From Nematostella vectensis (Eukaryota; Cnidaria; Anthozoa; Actiniaria; Edwardsiidae): a stretch of 64,000 nucleotides of DNA. The notes under the pieces were generated by a model. The model was not told the DNA's origin and did no database searches. It was given only the letters and a program-made list of their open reading frames with translations. Each line of letters opens with the position of its first letter. Positions within the stretch are counted from its first letter, which is position 1. The position numbers were made by a program, and so were the translations under genes. The DNA lies in contig NC_064048.1 in NCBI RefSeq assembly GCF_932526225.1, positions 3,051,597 to 3,115,596 on the forward strand, given 5' to 3'. Positions 39,532 to 53,063 of the stretch are shown here, one piece after another.

Positions 39532-40642
39532 ATGTTCGTGAAAGCTATGGTTGTTTTGGCCCTGGTGGTCTGCATGGTGCAAGCCAAGCCAAGCTATTTG
39601 GAACTGAGGCGTCGCGTGGAGGCCTTGGAAGAGGCAGGTAATAAATATTTTGCACGTCAATATCAAGTATAATAATGATGGTAATAATTATAATGATGAT
39701 AATGCTGATGGTGATGATGCTGATTTCGACGACGGCGACGACCACGACTACGATATGGCATTGAGGGTAGCAGTTGGTATTGTTTTGTTTGATACTTTTT
39801 TATTTCTAGTCCGTCCCAAAAGGTTTACAAAATGCAGTCGTGATGTAGTAGGAGAGTGCAAGTCCCCTCTCAACTGCGATTCGCGAAAAGGTTTTCATAC
39901 CGTGGATGCTTATTGTGATACCTTTGGGGATGTCTGTTGTAGTAAGTACTGCGTGACCCAATCCCTCTTCTTATACCTTCTCGGGGGGGGGGGGGGGGGA
40001 GGGGGGTGGCACTCAGCTATAAACATGGCAGAAATGGGGAGGGCGGGGGGGATAATATTTTAGGGTTCGATTTTTTGTCGTCTGTAATGTTTTGGGATTA
40101 ATACTTTGGCGGCATTATCGGGTTCAACACTTTAATTCGTGTAAGACAAAAGACTTTTCCAAATTCCAACGTGGAATTCAGTCTCCTTTGCAGCCGTTGC
40201 CGCGTTTGTCAGTCGCGAAAGCGCTCAAAGGCTTCAGCTAGAATTTGTTATAAAGGGTGTAATGGCTAAAGAAGTTTAAATGTTTATTGAATCAAAAGCC
40301 GACATTAGCAACATGGGCTTGTAACAACATCTACTGCATTTGGAACTGCACATGAAAAGACGGTGTTTGTCCTAGGCCTTAATTACATCACGTACAGTGG
40401 TTCCAAGTCAGCGACATCTCTCAAGTCCTGAGACAAATGCCCCTTCAAAAGGTCTCTTTTGACTCTCGTGTAAGCTTGGAATTTTTTTAGTACTTTCGCG
40501 TGTAATTTCAAGACGGCTCAAAGGTAAAAAGTAAAAAATGTCAACAAACAAGGGAAAACATAAGCTATAAGATATCAATCACTATAACTAATTTGCGTTA
40601 TTATATTGCTGAATTGGACTGTTTATTTCCACAGCCTGGTGA
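39532..40642 (+). CDS. Secreted six-cysteine peptide gene, unit 2 (A type)
   Basis: Coding exons 39532-39637, 39810-39941 and 40635-40642; stop TGA; AATAAA at 40698. The predicted protein is the same as in unit 1. Intron 2 carries the A-type marker GACTACGATATGG. The changed first-intron donor upstream makes output from this copy doubtful. Confidence 0.78.
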
Positions 40643-43600
40643 AGTCGGCCATCAATTTAAAGAAAAACAGCTCAAGTCGTTGTTTTTAACGATAAATAAT
40701 AAACGAGATGTTTTGTAAACAGCCTTCAAGTTGTTTTCTATTTTGTACAACTAAACTCTTGGCAATTAACGTGCAAGTAGGTAGTTATGGTAGGTTGGGT
40801 AGCGGAAAATCGAATTGTTTTTTATTATCCTGTTAAGCCTGAACAGTGTTTTGTTATCCTGATCAGAAGAATAACTTTTACAAGTTCCAGCAAGAGGTAT
40901 AAAGGGTTTAGATTTTGGACAAATCTGCTGGTGCATCGGGATCAGTAGAGCAGCCTGTTTTGGTTGTCACGCCCGATTGGTCTTGTCTCCTTTTTTTACG
41001 TTCACATACATACCAAGGTACACACAAAACGGTTGGAACACAGAACTGAATGCTATTTTTACATGCCGTTTAAATTGTGCTGGCGTACGCATGTCATGAT
41101 GCATAAATGATAGGAAGCCTACTCAGCTATAGCAATAAAACAAAAGGCACGCGGGATGTCGTACGCTCCCTTTTGTCCAAGTCAAGCACACGGCATGCAT
41201 GAGACTCAGCGACGGCCGAATGTGTGGCGAGGCGTCTCTTTTGAAATTGAAAACATACTCTATGCATTACTGCATTACTTCAAATAGAACCAGTCTCTGC
41301 TACGTATAGTCAAGCGCTTCAACAAACATCTGTTGCTTCAAACGCGGTCAAGAGATTCTTTAAAAATGCACAAACTCAGTCCAGCAGCTCTTCAAAAAAG
41401 CACAAATTGCCTCAAACGCAATCGGGATCTTCTTCAAAACAGAAGAATGTTGAACCAAGCAGTCTGGTCAAATTATATAGAAGAAAGAATACCCAAAGAA
41501 ATCAGTGCCCCTCCTTTTGAAACCCATACACTTTCGACGCACCCCTCCTTTAAGCCTCGAAATTTTTCGAGCCCCCACCACCACCACCACGTCTTAATAA
41601 AAAATAAACATCAAGTTCAAACACACAAAGCATGCTTCATTGGTGTGAATGATTCTTTAAGGCGAGCGGGCGTTTTTTTGGGGTTACTTTAGTTGAACTC
41701 AACTTTATTTCTACACAACGGCGCAATACAATGAGCATGAGAAAGATTGACTGGTTGCTGTAGTTTATTGCTTTCTTACTCAATAGGAGACGTGTTAATC
41801 TCACATGATGATAAAAAAAAACAATAGTAAAAGAAAGTGAAAAGGATCTGTTTATACGATAGAGTTGTTTCCGTTGAATTTAGAACAAAGACTTTAGAGC
41901 CTATCTAGTTCAAAAGCTTAATGTGCATGCCACTCTGAAATTGCCCAATTTGGGCGAAATTGCTACTTTTTCATGTTTTATGGCAACTTCGTCAATCATA
42001 TCTCAAAAACGAATAATCTACCAAAAATACTAAAGCTTATTTTGTTTTATATTACTCAAGGAACCTCTTTGCAAAATATCAATTAAATATAAGCTAACAC
42101 AACCTTACAATTTGAATTTTGCCGGGTTTTTTTTTTTTTGCACCTGGCACACAAACATAAAGGCGGTAGCTATGTGTGGAGTTAGTTGGCGAAATTCTAG
42201 GCGATTTACATTTTTAGCATCGAAATAGAGTAAAGAATTTGTCTGGCTCTATACAAAAAGGATTAGCTTTTTGAGGAATGCAGTATACTTCTCAACAATT
42301 CACTGCAATAGAAAAAGAGCTCACAGTCACAGATGAGCGAACTTTTCATGCATTTTTCAACAAGTCGGAAAAAAAAATTGAATAAGCATTAAAAGGTCAA
42401 TAAATTATACTATTAGGGTTCTGCAGGAAATCACGAAGAAACATATTGTGAACGTTTAAGATAAAGTAAGCACTGCAAAATATACCTCCTAGCCTGGTTG
42501 GAAAGATTTCAGAAAAGTTATATAAAAAACAATGATCTTACCCGAGAATTCAGTACTTGACTTCCCTACTTATGGGTAAACGCAATTACAACTAAAACCC
42601 AGGCACATTCAATAGAGTACCCCAGAGAATATTCTTTGTGGTTTGTCAAGTGATGCATAGTAATTAAGTCTTGCAGTGAAAAGCTGCTTGATTAATACCC
42701 TCAAGGCAAATAAGGTAAGTCAGTGAACATTTTTTTTTTAAAAAGTAAAAAAACGCTATCAGCGGGTAAACATTTCTATTTTTTTAAACTTCTAATGTGT
42801 ACTTGAGTTTTTTTAAGTTTCAAGTGGTACTATTAAGCTAAGTTTTAAATTTTAGGACTTACTACACAATTAAGCTAACAGAGCAGATGCATTGTTTCGG
42901 GCTACAATTGTTTTGGCTGAACAGCTCAATTTCAATTCCCCATAGGAGACTTATTCTAAGAGCGATTTTTGCAGTTTTTTTAGCCTTTTTTGATAAATTC
43001 TTGCTGGCCTTGCAAACTTCGCAATTGATTCATGTTATTTTTTAGGCATAGCTGTCATCACAATGTTTGAAGAACACCGATTACCTTTAGCTTTGTTTAT
43101 GTCAAGTTATTTTCTTTCAAAGTCTGAGAAAGCGTAATTCTGATCTTACTTCGTCGTGCTTCCCAAACAACACATTATCATTTCATATATGTAGTGTATT
43201 AGATATGCATATGCAATAACTAGCTGGTCCTTCACTTTTGTGCAACCTTATGGTTGAACATTGGAGAATTAAAATGATTGTTATGCATACTTGATCCTTT
43301 CCTCCCCCATCTCATTTGCTAAAAAAAATTTGCATAAGAAAAAATAATACTTGGTAGCAGTACATGCACAATTGCTTTAGAAGAATAGGACTTTTTGAAA
43401 TAAGTTAACTAATGTATAAACAAGACGATTAGGGACAAGCTTCGTTAACTTTAGCATTAACAGCTAAATTATATATCAGTCTCCAATCACTTCACCACAA
43501 CCCAAGTCTATGAGATGCCGTTTCTTGGACTTAGGAAACTTGATGCACATGCATACTGTGTTTTAGTCACACCACTACATTCCAGAAAAAAATATATAGA

Positions 43601-43924
43601 TTTAGGCACTACCTAACGGCGGAGGCAGCCCATTCGTTTTCCATTTATTCAAATGATAAATGTATAGCCTGCATGAATAAGTAAGTGTTAATTACCGATA
43701 GCCGAGGCAATAAGCGATATACATCTCAAGGTCGCAGGCCGAGGGATGTATACGCTTATTGCCGAAGGCTCGAGGTAATTAACTCTTACTTATTACAGAT
43801 TGACAAAGGTTTCCATGCAAAAACGTTTTCCAGAATCTTTGACTGTTTGCTTAATTTGTTTTGTGTCATGTTTCACTTGTCTTTACCGCAGCATGACTAA
43901 TAGAAACTTTCAGCTTTGCGTGCA

Positions 43925-44007
43925 TATATAAGCCCCTACATAAGAAGACTTTGACATTCTGCCTCAACACACAGAACCCCGAGATCCAAACGCAAGATAG
44001 AAAATAG
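43925..44007 (+). promoter_or_regulatory. Unit 3 TATA box and 5'UTR exon (donor intact)
   Basis: TATATAAG at 43925-43932; the exon ends at 44007 before GTAAGT. After the donor this unit has GAGAATAATATTTAATTC, the B-type spacing. Confidence 0.7.
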
Positions 44008-44328
44008 GTAAGTGCACAAATTTGTCAGCTCTGAGAATAATATTTAATTCATGAGGTTTTATCCAGTAATTTTCTAGTTTTAACGGGATTCACTACCTCC
44101 CCTGTGTTCATTACTGCTTTCTCATTAATTTCGGCGAATAGTATCTGGCCACGAGCTACGGGAAGGTTTTTAAGCTAGCTTCAATCTACTGAGCTTGTTT
44201 GTTAAGAAAGTACATATCAGTAAAAACGTTTTGTGCTGAGTGTTCGAATATTTTTAGTGCATATTAAACATTACAGCACAGCTTATAGGATACATTTACC
44301 GCTCGAAACCTTTTCAGAATAAGACAGT

Positions 44329-44405
44329 GGCGCTATAGCTCAGTGGTACGAGCTTCGCTTGTCAAGCAAAACGGCCAGGGTTCGAACCCGTTCAGATCAA
44401 CTTGG
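44329..44405 (+). pseudogene. tRNA-like sequence, unit 3
   Basis: B-type variant with AAAACGGCCAGG in place of AAAAGGGCCAGG; boxes A and B are unchanged. Confidence 0.55.
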
Positions 44406-45709
44406 GAATTTTTTTAGAGGTGTAATATACCTGGCTTTCTACATTAAGAACTGTGCATCCCTCGTCTTTATGGATAAGGACGTTTAGCCGGAGGTCGCGT
44501 CTTACACGGCACATCATTAACCTGTATTGGGGGACGTAAAAGGACCTCTGGGGACGCTGGCCCGTGGTACCATCTTTAGTGACAATGCTTACACACTAAC
44601 TCACTCATGATTGTAAACTGCGAGGAGCAGTCCGTATCTACACATTGATGAGTAAAGTCAGTCACATGTGAAGCGCATTTGATCATTTCGTATGTTAAGG
44701 GAATATGGTACTATCTTTTGAGTCCGTTGCTAGGGAAATTAGTTTGTTTTATAAAAGTTTCTGTTTTTTGTCAAATCTCTTGGAACTTTCAACATAAGTG
44801 TTTAAGACATTAATTACACAAATGATGACGTCATCTGACCCCTCCCATGGTCACGTGACCCAGCACATAAAAAAGTGTCGGAGAAGCTTCTTTATGAATC
44901 TACCATAATTTTTTTGCATAAAATATTTTAACATCACTATTTTCTTAAACTTCACGCATCGGATTTGCGAAATTTTGATACCGCGAGAAATGGCGAATGT
45001 CTATGTTCGAAAACCACATATTTGGTAACTTTTATTTTTTCAAAAATCAAAAATCCCATGCGCTAAGTTGTTAGGAATGGTAATATCAATGGTTCGAGCG
45101 AGAAAAATTTCACAATTGTTGTAAAATGTTCAAAATTAACGTGTTTTTCTCTCGCGGAAATGTTCGCCATCTTGTTTTATTCTCGAAAAACATATAAAAA
45201 TTGCCTTTTCTTCTACAAAATGTCAAAAGTTTATTTTAATCTCTTGGAAAAAAGAATAAAGAAAATTAGAACTGGAGTTTCGAAGAAAATGAAAATAAAG
45301 AAAGACTCGACTGGGGATTGAACCCGGAGCGCTTGTTTAATAATAATAATAATAATAATGCCATGTCCGGCGCTAATACATTCACATTACGAGTCAAATG
45401 TGCTAAAAATTGGGCCACGGAACCAAGTTGGAAGACGCGCGGCAATTTTAGTCTATTTAACCGAATGTAGCGCTTTTCCCTATCGTAGCAACAGAGTTTC
45501 GTAGCAACGAGATAGTACCATAGGCCCTTTAAGTGCACTATACAAATGCCAAACATAACATTATGTTACATTACAAGTAAAAACTATTGCTCTTGTATCA
45601 TAAACATTTTCTCCATCAAAACATCACATTTTTTCCACCAATCGATTTCTTACGGACAAATACCCATGTAATTGAATTTTCATAAATGGTTGTTTCTTCA
45701 GTGGCAAAG

Positions 45710-46817
45710 ATGTTCGTGAAAGCTATGGTTGTTTTGGCCCTGGTGGTCTGCATGGTGCAAGCCAAGCCAAGCTATTTGGAACTGAGGCGTCGCGTGGAGG
45801 CCTTGGAAGAGGCAGGTAATAAATATTTTGCACGTCAATATCAAGTATAATAATGATGGTAATAATTATAATGATAATAATGCTGATGGTGATGATGCTG
45901 ATTTCGACGACGGCGACGACCACGACGACGATATGGCATTGAGGGTAGCAGTTGGTATTGTTTTGTTTGATACTTTTTTATTTCTAGTCCGTCCCAAAAG
46001 GTTTACAAAATGCAGTCGTGATGTAGTAGGAGAGTGCAAGTCCCCTCTCAACTGCGATTCGCGAAAAGGTTTTCATACCGTGGATGCTTATTGTGATACC
46101 TTTGGGGATGTCTGTTGTAGTAAGTACTGCGTGACCCAATCCCTCTTCTTATACCTTCTCGGGGGGGGGGGGGGAGGGGGGTGGCACTCAGCTATAAACA
46201 TGGCAGAAATAGGGAGGGCGGGGGGGATAATATTTTAGGGTTCGATTTTTTGTCGTCTGTAATGTTTTGGGATTAATACTTTGGCGGCTTTATCGGGTTC
46301 AACACTTTAATTCGTGTAAGACAAAAGACTTTTCCAAATTCCAACGTGGAATTCAGTCTCCTTTGCAGCCGTTGCCGCGTTTGTCAGTCGCGAAAGCGCT
46401 CAAAGGCTTCAGCTAGAATTTGTTATAAAGGGTGTAATGGCTAAAGAAGTTTAAATGTTTATTGAATCAAAAGCCGACATTAGCAACATGGGCTTGTAAC
46501 AACATCTACTGCATTTGGAACTGCACATGAAAAGACGGTGTTTGTCCTAGGCCTTAATTACATCACGTACAGTGGTTCCAAGTCAGCGACATCTCTCAAG
46601 TCCTGAGACAAATGCCCCTTCAAAAGGTCTCTTTTGACTCTCGTGTAAGCTTGGAATTTTTTTAGTACTTTCGCGTGTAATTTCAAGACGGCGCAAAGGT
46701 AAAAAGTAAAAAATGTCAACAAACAAGGGAAAACATAAGCTATAAGATATCAATCACTATAACTAATTTGCGTTATTATATTGCTGAATTGGACTGTTTA
46801 TTTCCACAGCCTGGTAA
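45710..46817 (+). CDS. Secreted six-cysteine peptide gene, unit 3 (B type)
   Basis: Coding exons 45710-45815, 45988-46119 and 46810-46817. The stop is TAA where unit 1 has TGA, so termination is kept despite the change. AATAAA at 46873. The predicted protein is unchanged. Intron 1 is about 1.69 kb because the (TAA)n tract is short (about seven repeats). Confidence 0.8.
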
Positions 46818-49800
46818 AGTCGGCCATCAATTTAAAGAAAAACAGCTCAAGTCGTTGTTTTTAACGATAAATAATAAACGAGATGTTTTGTAAACAGCCT
46901 TCAAGTTGTTTTCTATTTTGTACAACTAAACTCTTGGCAATTAACGTGCAAGTAGGTAGTTATGGTAGGTTGGGTAGCGGAAAATCGAATTGTTTTTTAT
47001 TATCCTGTTAAGCCTGAACAGTGTTTTGTTATCCTGATCAGAAGAATAACTTTTACAAGTTCCAGCAAGAGGTATAAAGGGTTTAGATTTTGGACAAATC
47101 TGCTGGTGCATCGGGATCAGTAGAGCAGCCTGTTTTGGTTGTCACGCCCGATTGGTCTTGTCTCCTTTTTTTACGTTCACATACATACCAAGGTACACAC
47201 AAAACGGTTGGAACACAGAACTGAATGCTATTTTTACATGCCGTTTAAATTGTGCTGGCGTACGCATGTCATGATGCATAAATGATAGGAAGCCTACTCA
47301 GCCATAGCAATAAAACAAAAGGCACGCGGGATGTCGTACGCTCCCTTTTGTCCAAGTCAAGCACACGGCATGCATGAGACTCAGCGACGGCCGAATTTGT
47401 GGCGAGGCGTCTCTTTCGAAATTGAAAACATACTCTATGCATTACTGCATTACTTCAAATAGAACCAGTCTCTGCTACGTATAGTCAAGCGCTTCAACAA
47501 ACATCTGTTGCTTCAAACGCGGTCAAGAGATTCTTTAAAAATGCACAAACTCAGTCCAGCAGCTCTTCAAAAAAGCACAAATTGCCTCAAACGCAATCGG
47601 GATCTTCTTCAAAACAGAAGAATGTTGAACCGAGCAGTCTGGTCAAATTATATAGAAGAAAGAATACCCAAAGAAATCAGTGCCCCTCCTTTTGAAACCC
47701 ATACACTTTCGACGCACCCCTCCTTTAAGCCTCGAAATTTTTCGAGCCCCCACCACCACCACCACGTCTTAATAAAAAATAAACATCAAGTTCAAACACA
47801 CAAAGCATGCTTCATTGGTGTGAATGATTCTTTAAGGCGAGCGGGCGTTTTTTTGGGGTTACTTTAGTTGAACTCAACTTTATTTCTACACAGCGGCGCA
47901 ATACAATGAGCATGAGAAAGATTGACTGGTTGCTGTAGTTTATTGCTTTCTTACTCAATAGGAGACGTGTTAATCTCACATGATGATAAAAAAAAAACAA
48001 TAGTAAAAGAAAGTGAAAAGGATCTGTTTATACGATAGAGTTGTTTCCGTTGAATTTAGAACAAAGACTTTAGAGCCTATCTAGTTCAAAAGCTTAATTG
48101 CATGCCACTCTGAAATTGCCCAATTTGGGCGAAATTGCTGCTTTTTCATGTTTTATGGCAACTTCGTCAATCATATCTCAAAAACGAATAATCTACCAAA
48201 AATACTAAAGCTTATTTTGTTTTATATTACTCAAGGAACCTCTTTGCAAAATATCAATTAAATATAAGCTAATAACACAACCTTACAATTTGAATTTTGC
48301 CGGTTTTTTTTTTTTTTTTTGCACCTGGCACACAAACATAAAGGCGGTAGCTATGTGTGGAGTTAGTTGGCGAAATTCTAGGCGATTTACATTTTTAGCA
48401 TCGAAATGGAGTAAAAAATTTGTCTGGCTCTATACAAAAAGGATTAGCTTTTTGAGGAATGCAGTATACTTCTCAACAATTCACTGCAATAGAAAAAGAG
48501 CTTACAGTCACAGATGAGCGAACTTTTCATGCATTTTTCAACAAGTCGGAAAAAAAAATTGAATAAGCATTAAAAGGTCAATAAATTATACTATTAGGGT
48601 TCTGCAGGAAATCACGAAGAAACATATTGTGAACGTTTAAGATAAAATAAGCACTGCAAAATATACCTCCTAGCCTGGTTGGAAAGATTTCAGAAAAGTT
48701 ATATAAAAAACAATGATCTTACCCGAGAATTCAGTACTTGACTTCCCTACTTATGGGTAAACGCAATTACAACTAAAACCCAGGCACATTCAATAGAGTA
48801 CCCCAGAGAATATTCTTTGTGGTTTGTCAAGTGATGCATAGTAATTAAGTCTTGCAGTGAAAAGCTGCTTGATTAATACCCTCAAGGCAAATAAGGTAAG
48901 TCAGTGAACATTTCTATTTTTAAAAAGTAAAAAAAACGCTATCAGCGGGTAAACATTTCTATTTTTTTTAACTTCTAATGTGTACTTGAGTTTTTTTAAG
49001 TTTCAAGTGGTACTATTAAGCTAAGTTTTAAATTTTAGGACTTACTACACAATTAAGCTAACAGAGCAGATGCATTGTTTCGGGCTACAATTGTTTTGGC
49101 TGAACAGCTCAATTTCAATTCCCCATAGGAGACTTATTCTAAGAGCGATTTTTGCAGTTTTTTTAGCCTTTTTTGATAAATTCTTGCTGGCCTTGCAAAC
49201 TTCGCAATTGATTCATGTTATTTTTTAGGCATAGCTGTCATCACAATGTTTGAAGAACACCGATTACCTTTAGCTTTGTTTATGTCAAGTTATTTTCTTT
49301 CAAAGTCTGAGAAAGCGTAATTCTGATCTTACTTCGTCGTGCTTCCCAAACAACACATTATCATTTCATATATGTAGTGTATTAGATATGCATATGCAAT
49401 AACTAGCTGGTCCTTCACTTTTGTGCAACCTTATGGTTGAACATTGGAGAATTAAAATGATTGTTATGCATACTTGATCCTTTCCTCCCCCATCTCATTT
49501 GCTAAAAAAAAATTGCATAAGAAAAAATAATACTTGGTAGCAGAACATGCACAATTGCTTTAGAAGAATAGGACTTTTTGAAATAAGTTAACTAATGTAT
49601 AAACAAGACGATTAGGGACAAGCTTCGTTAACTTTAGCATGAACAGCTAAATTATATATCAGTCTCCAATCACTTCACCACAACCCAAGTCTATGAGATG
49701 CCGTTTCTTGGACTTAGGAAACTTGATGCACATGCATACTGTGTTTTAGTCACACCACTACATTCCAGAAAAAAATATATAGATTTAGGCACTACCTAAC

Positions 49801-50107
49801 GGCGGAGGCAGCCCATTCGTTTTCCATTTATTCAAATGATAAATGTATAGCCTGCATGAATAAGTAAGTGTTAATTACCGATAGCCGAGGCAATAAGCGA
49901 TATACATCTCAAGGTCGCAGGCCGAGGGATGTATACGCTTATTGCCGAAGGCTCGAGGTAATTAACTCTTACTTATTACAGATTGACAAAGGTTTCCATG
50001 CAAAAACGTTTTCCAGAATCTTTGACTGTTTGCTTAATTTGTTTTGTGTCATGTTTCACTTGTCTTTACCGCAGCATGACTAATAGAAACTTTCAGCTTT
50101 GCGTGCA

Positions 50108-50190
50108 TATATAAGCCCCTACATAAGAAGACTTTGACATTCTGCCTCAACACACAGAACCCCGAGATCCAAACGCAAGATAGAAAATAG
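50108..50190 (+). promoter_or_regulatory. Unit 4 TATA box and 5'UTR exon (donor GT changed to AT)
   Basis: TATATAAG at 50108-50115; the exon ends at 50190 and is followed by ATAAGT at 50191, as in unit 2. Confidence 0.7.
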
Positions 50191-50508
50191 ATAAGTGCAC
50201 AAATTTGTCAGCTCTGAGAATATTTAATTCATGAGGTTTTATCCAGTAATTTTCTAGTTTTAACGGGATTCACTACCTCCCCTGTGTTCATTACTGCTTT
50301 CTCATTAATTTCGGCGAATAGTATCTGGCCACGAGCTACGGGAAGGTTTTTAAGCTAGCTTCAATCTACTGAGCTTGTTTGTTAAGAAAGTACATATCAG
50401 TAAAAACGTTTTGTGCTGAGTGTTCGAATATTTTTAGTGCATATTAAACATTACAGCACAGCTTATAGGATACATTTACCGCTCGAAACCTTTTCAGAAT
50501 AAGACAGT

Positions 50509-50585
50509 GGCGCTATAGCTCAGTGGTACGAGCTTCGCTTGTCAAGCAAAAGGGCCAGGGTTCGAACCCGTTCAGATCAACTTGG
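50509..50585 (+). pseudogene. tRNA-like sequence, unit 4
   Basis: A-type variant, the same as in unit 2 by eye. Confidence 0.55.
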
Positions 50586-51518
50586 GAATTTTTTTTAGAG
50601 GTGTAATATACCTGGCTTTCTACATTAAGAACTGTGCATCCCTCGTCTTTATGGATAAGGACGTTTAGCCGGAGGTCGCGTCTTACACGGCACATCATTA
50701 ACCTGTATTGGGGGACGTAAAAGGACCTCTGGGGACGCTGGCCCGTGGTACCATCTTTAGTGACAATGCTTACACACTAACTCAGTCATGATTGTAAACT
50801 GCGAGGAGCAGTCCGTATCTACACATTGATGAGTAAAGTCAGTCACATGTGAAGCGCATTTGATCATTTCGTATGTTAAGGGAATATGGTACTATCTTTT
50901 GAGTCCGTTGCTAGGGAAATTAGTTTGTTTTATAAAAGTTTCTGTTTTTTGTCAAATCTCTTGGAACTTTCAACATAAGTGTTTAAGACATTAATTACAC
51001 AAATGATGACGTCATCTGACCCCTCCCATGGTCACGTGACCCAGCACATAAAAAAGTGCCGGAGAAGCTTCTTTATGAATCTACCATAATTTTTTTGCAT
51101 AAAATATTTTAACATCACTATTTTCTTAAACTTCACGCATCGGATTTGCGAAATTTTGATACCGCGAGAAATGGCGAATGTCTATGTTCGAAAACCACAT
51201 ATTTGGTAACTTTTATTTTTTCAAAAATCAAAAATCCCATGCGCTAAGTTGTTAGGAATGGTAATATCAATGGTTCGAGCGAGAAAAATTTCACAATTGT
51301 TGTAAAATGTTCAAAATTAACGTGTTTTTCTCTCGCGGAAATGTTCGCCATCTTGTTTTATTCTCGAAAAACATATAAAAATTGCCTTTTCTTCTACAAA
51401 ATGTCAAAAGTTTATTTTAATCTCTTGGAAAAAAAGAATAAAGAAAATTAGAACTGGAGTTTCGAAGAAAATAAAAATAAAGAAGGACTCGACTGGGGAT
51501 TGAACCCGGAGCGCTTGT

Positions 51519-51603
<85 letters not shown>

Positions 51604-51952
51604 CCATGTCCGGCGCTAATACATTCACATTACGAGTCAAATGTGCTAAAAATTGGGCCACGGAACCAAGTTGGAAGACGCGCGGCAATTTTAGTCTATT
51701 TAACCGAATGTAGCGCTTTTCCCTTTCGTAGCAACAGAGTTTCGTAGCAACGAGATAGTACCATAGGCCCTTTAAGTGCACTATACAAATGCCAAACATA
51801 ACATTATGTTACATTACAAGTAAAAACTATTGCTCTTGTATCATAAACATTTTCTCCATTAAAACATCACATTTTTTCCACCAATCGATTTCTTACGGAC
51901 AAATACCCATGTAATTGAATTTTCATAAATGGTTGTTTCTTCAGTGGCAAAG

Positions 51953-53063
51953 ATGTTCGTGAAAGCTATGGTTGTTTTGGCCCTGGTGGTCTGCATGGTG
52001 CAAGCCAAGCCAAGCTATTTGGAACTGAGGCGTCGCGTGGAGGCCTTGGAAGAGGCAGGTAATAAATATTTTGCACGTCAATATCAAGTATAATAATGAT
52101 GGTAATAATTATAATGATGATAATGCTGATGGTGATGATGCTGATTTCGACGACGGCGACGACCACGACTACGATATGGCATTGAGGGTAGCAGTTGGTA
52201 TTGTTTTGTTTGATACTTTTTTATTTCTAGTCCGTCCCAAAAGGTTTACAAAATGCAGTCGTGATGTAGTAGGAGAGTGCAAGTCCCCTCTCAACTGCGA
52301 TTCGCGAAAAGGTTTTCATACCGTGGATGCTTATTGTGATACCTTTGGGGATGTCTGTTGTAGTAAGTACTGCGTGACCCAATCCCTCTTCTTATACCTT
52401 CTCGGGGGGGGGGGGGGGGGAGGGGGGTGGCACTCAGCTATAAACATGGCAGAAATGGGGAGGGCGGGGGGGATAATATTTTAGGGTTCGATTTTTTGTC
52501 GTCTGTAATGTTTTGGGATTAATACTTTGGCGGCATTATCGGGTTCAACACTTTAATTCGTGTAAGACAAAAGACTTTTCCAAATTCCAACGTGGAATTC
52601 AGTCTCCTTTGCAGCCGTTGCCGCGTTTGTCAGTCGCGAAAGCGCTCAAAGGCTTCAGCTAGAATTTGTTATAAAGGGTGTAATGGCTAAAGAAGTTTAA
52701 ATGTTTATTGAATCAAAAGCCGACATTAGCAACATGGGCTTGTAACAACATCTACTGCATTTGGAACTGCACATGAAAAGACGGTGTTTGTCCTAGGCCT
52801 TAATTACATCACGTACAGTGGTTCCAAGTCAGCGACATCTCTCAAGTCCTGAGACAAATGCCCCTTCAAAAGGTCTCTTTTGACTCTCGTGTAAGCTTGG
52901 AATTTTTTTAGTACTTTCGCGTGTAATTTCAAGACGGCTCAAAGGTAAAAAGTAAAAAATGTCAACAAACAAGGGAAAACATAAGCTATAAGATATCAAT
53001 CACTATAACTAATTTGCGTTATTATATTGCTGAATTGGACTGTTTATTTCCACAGCCTGGTGA
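51953..53063 (+). CDS. Secreted six-cysteine peptide gene, unit 4 (A type)
   Basis: Coding exons 51953-52058, 52231-52362 and 53056-53063; stop TGA; AATAAA at 53119. It shares the A-type intron markers with unit 2, 12421 bases away. The predicted protein is unchanged. Confidence 0.78.
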
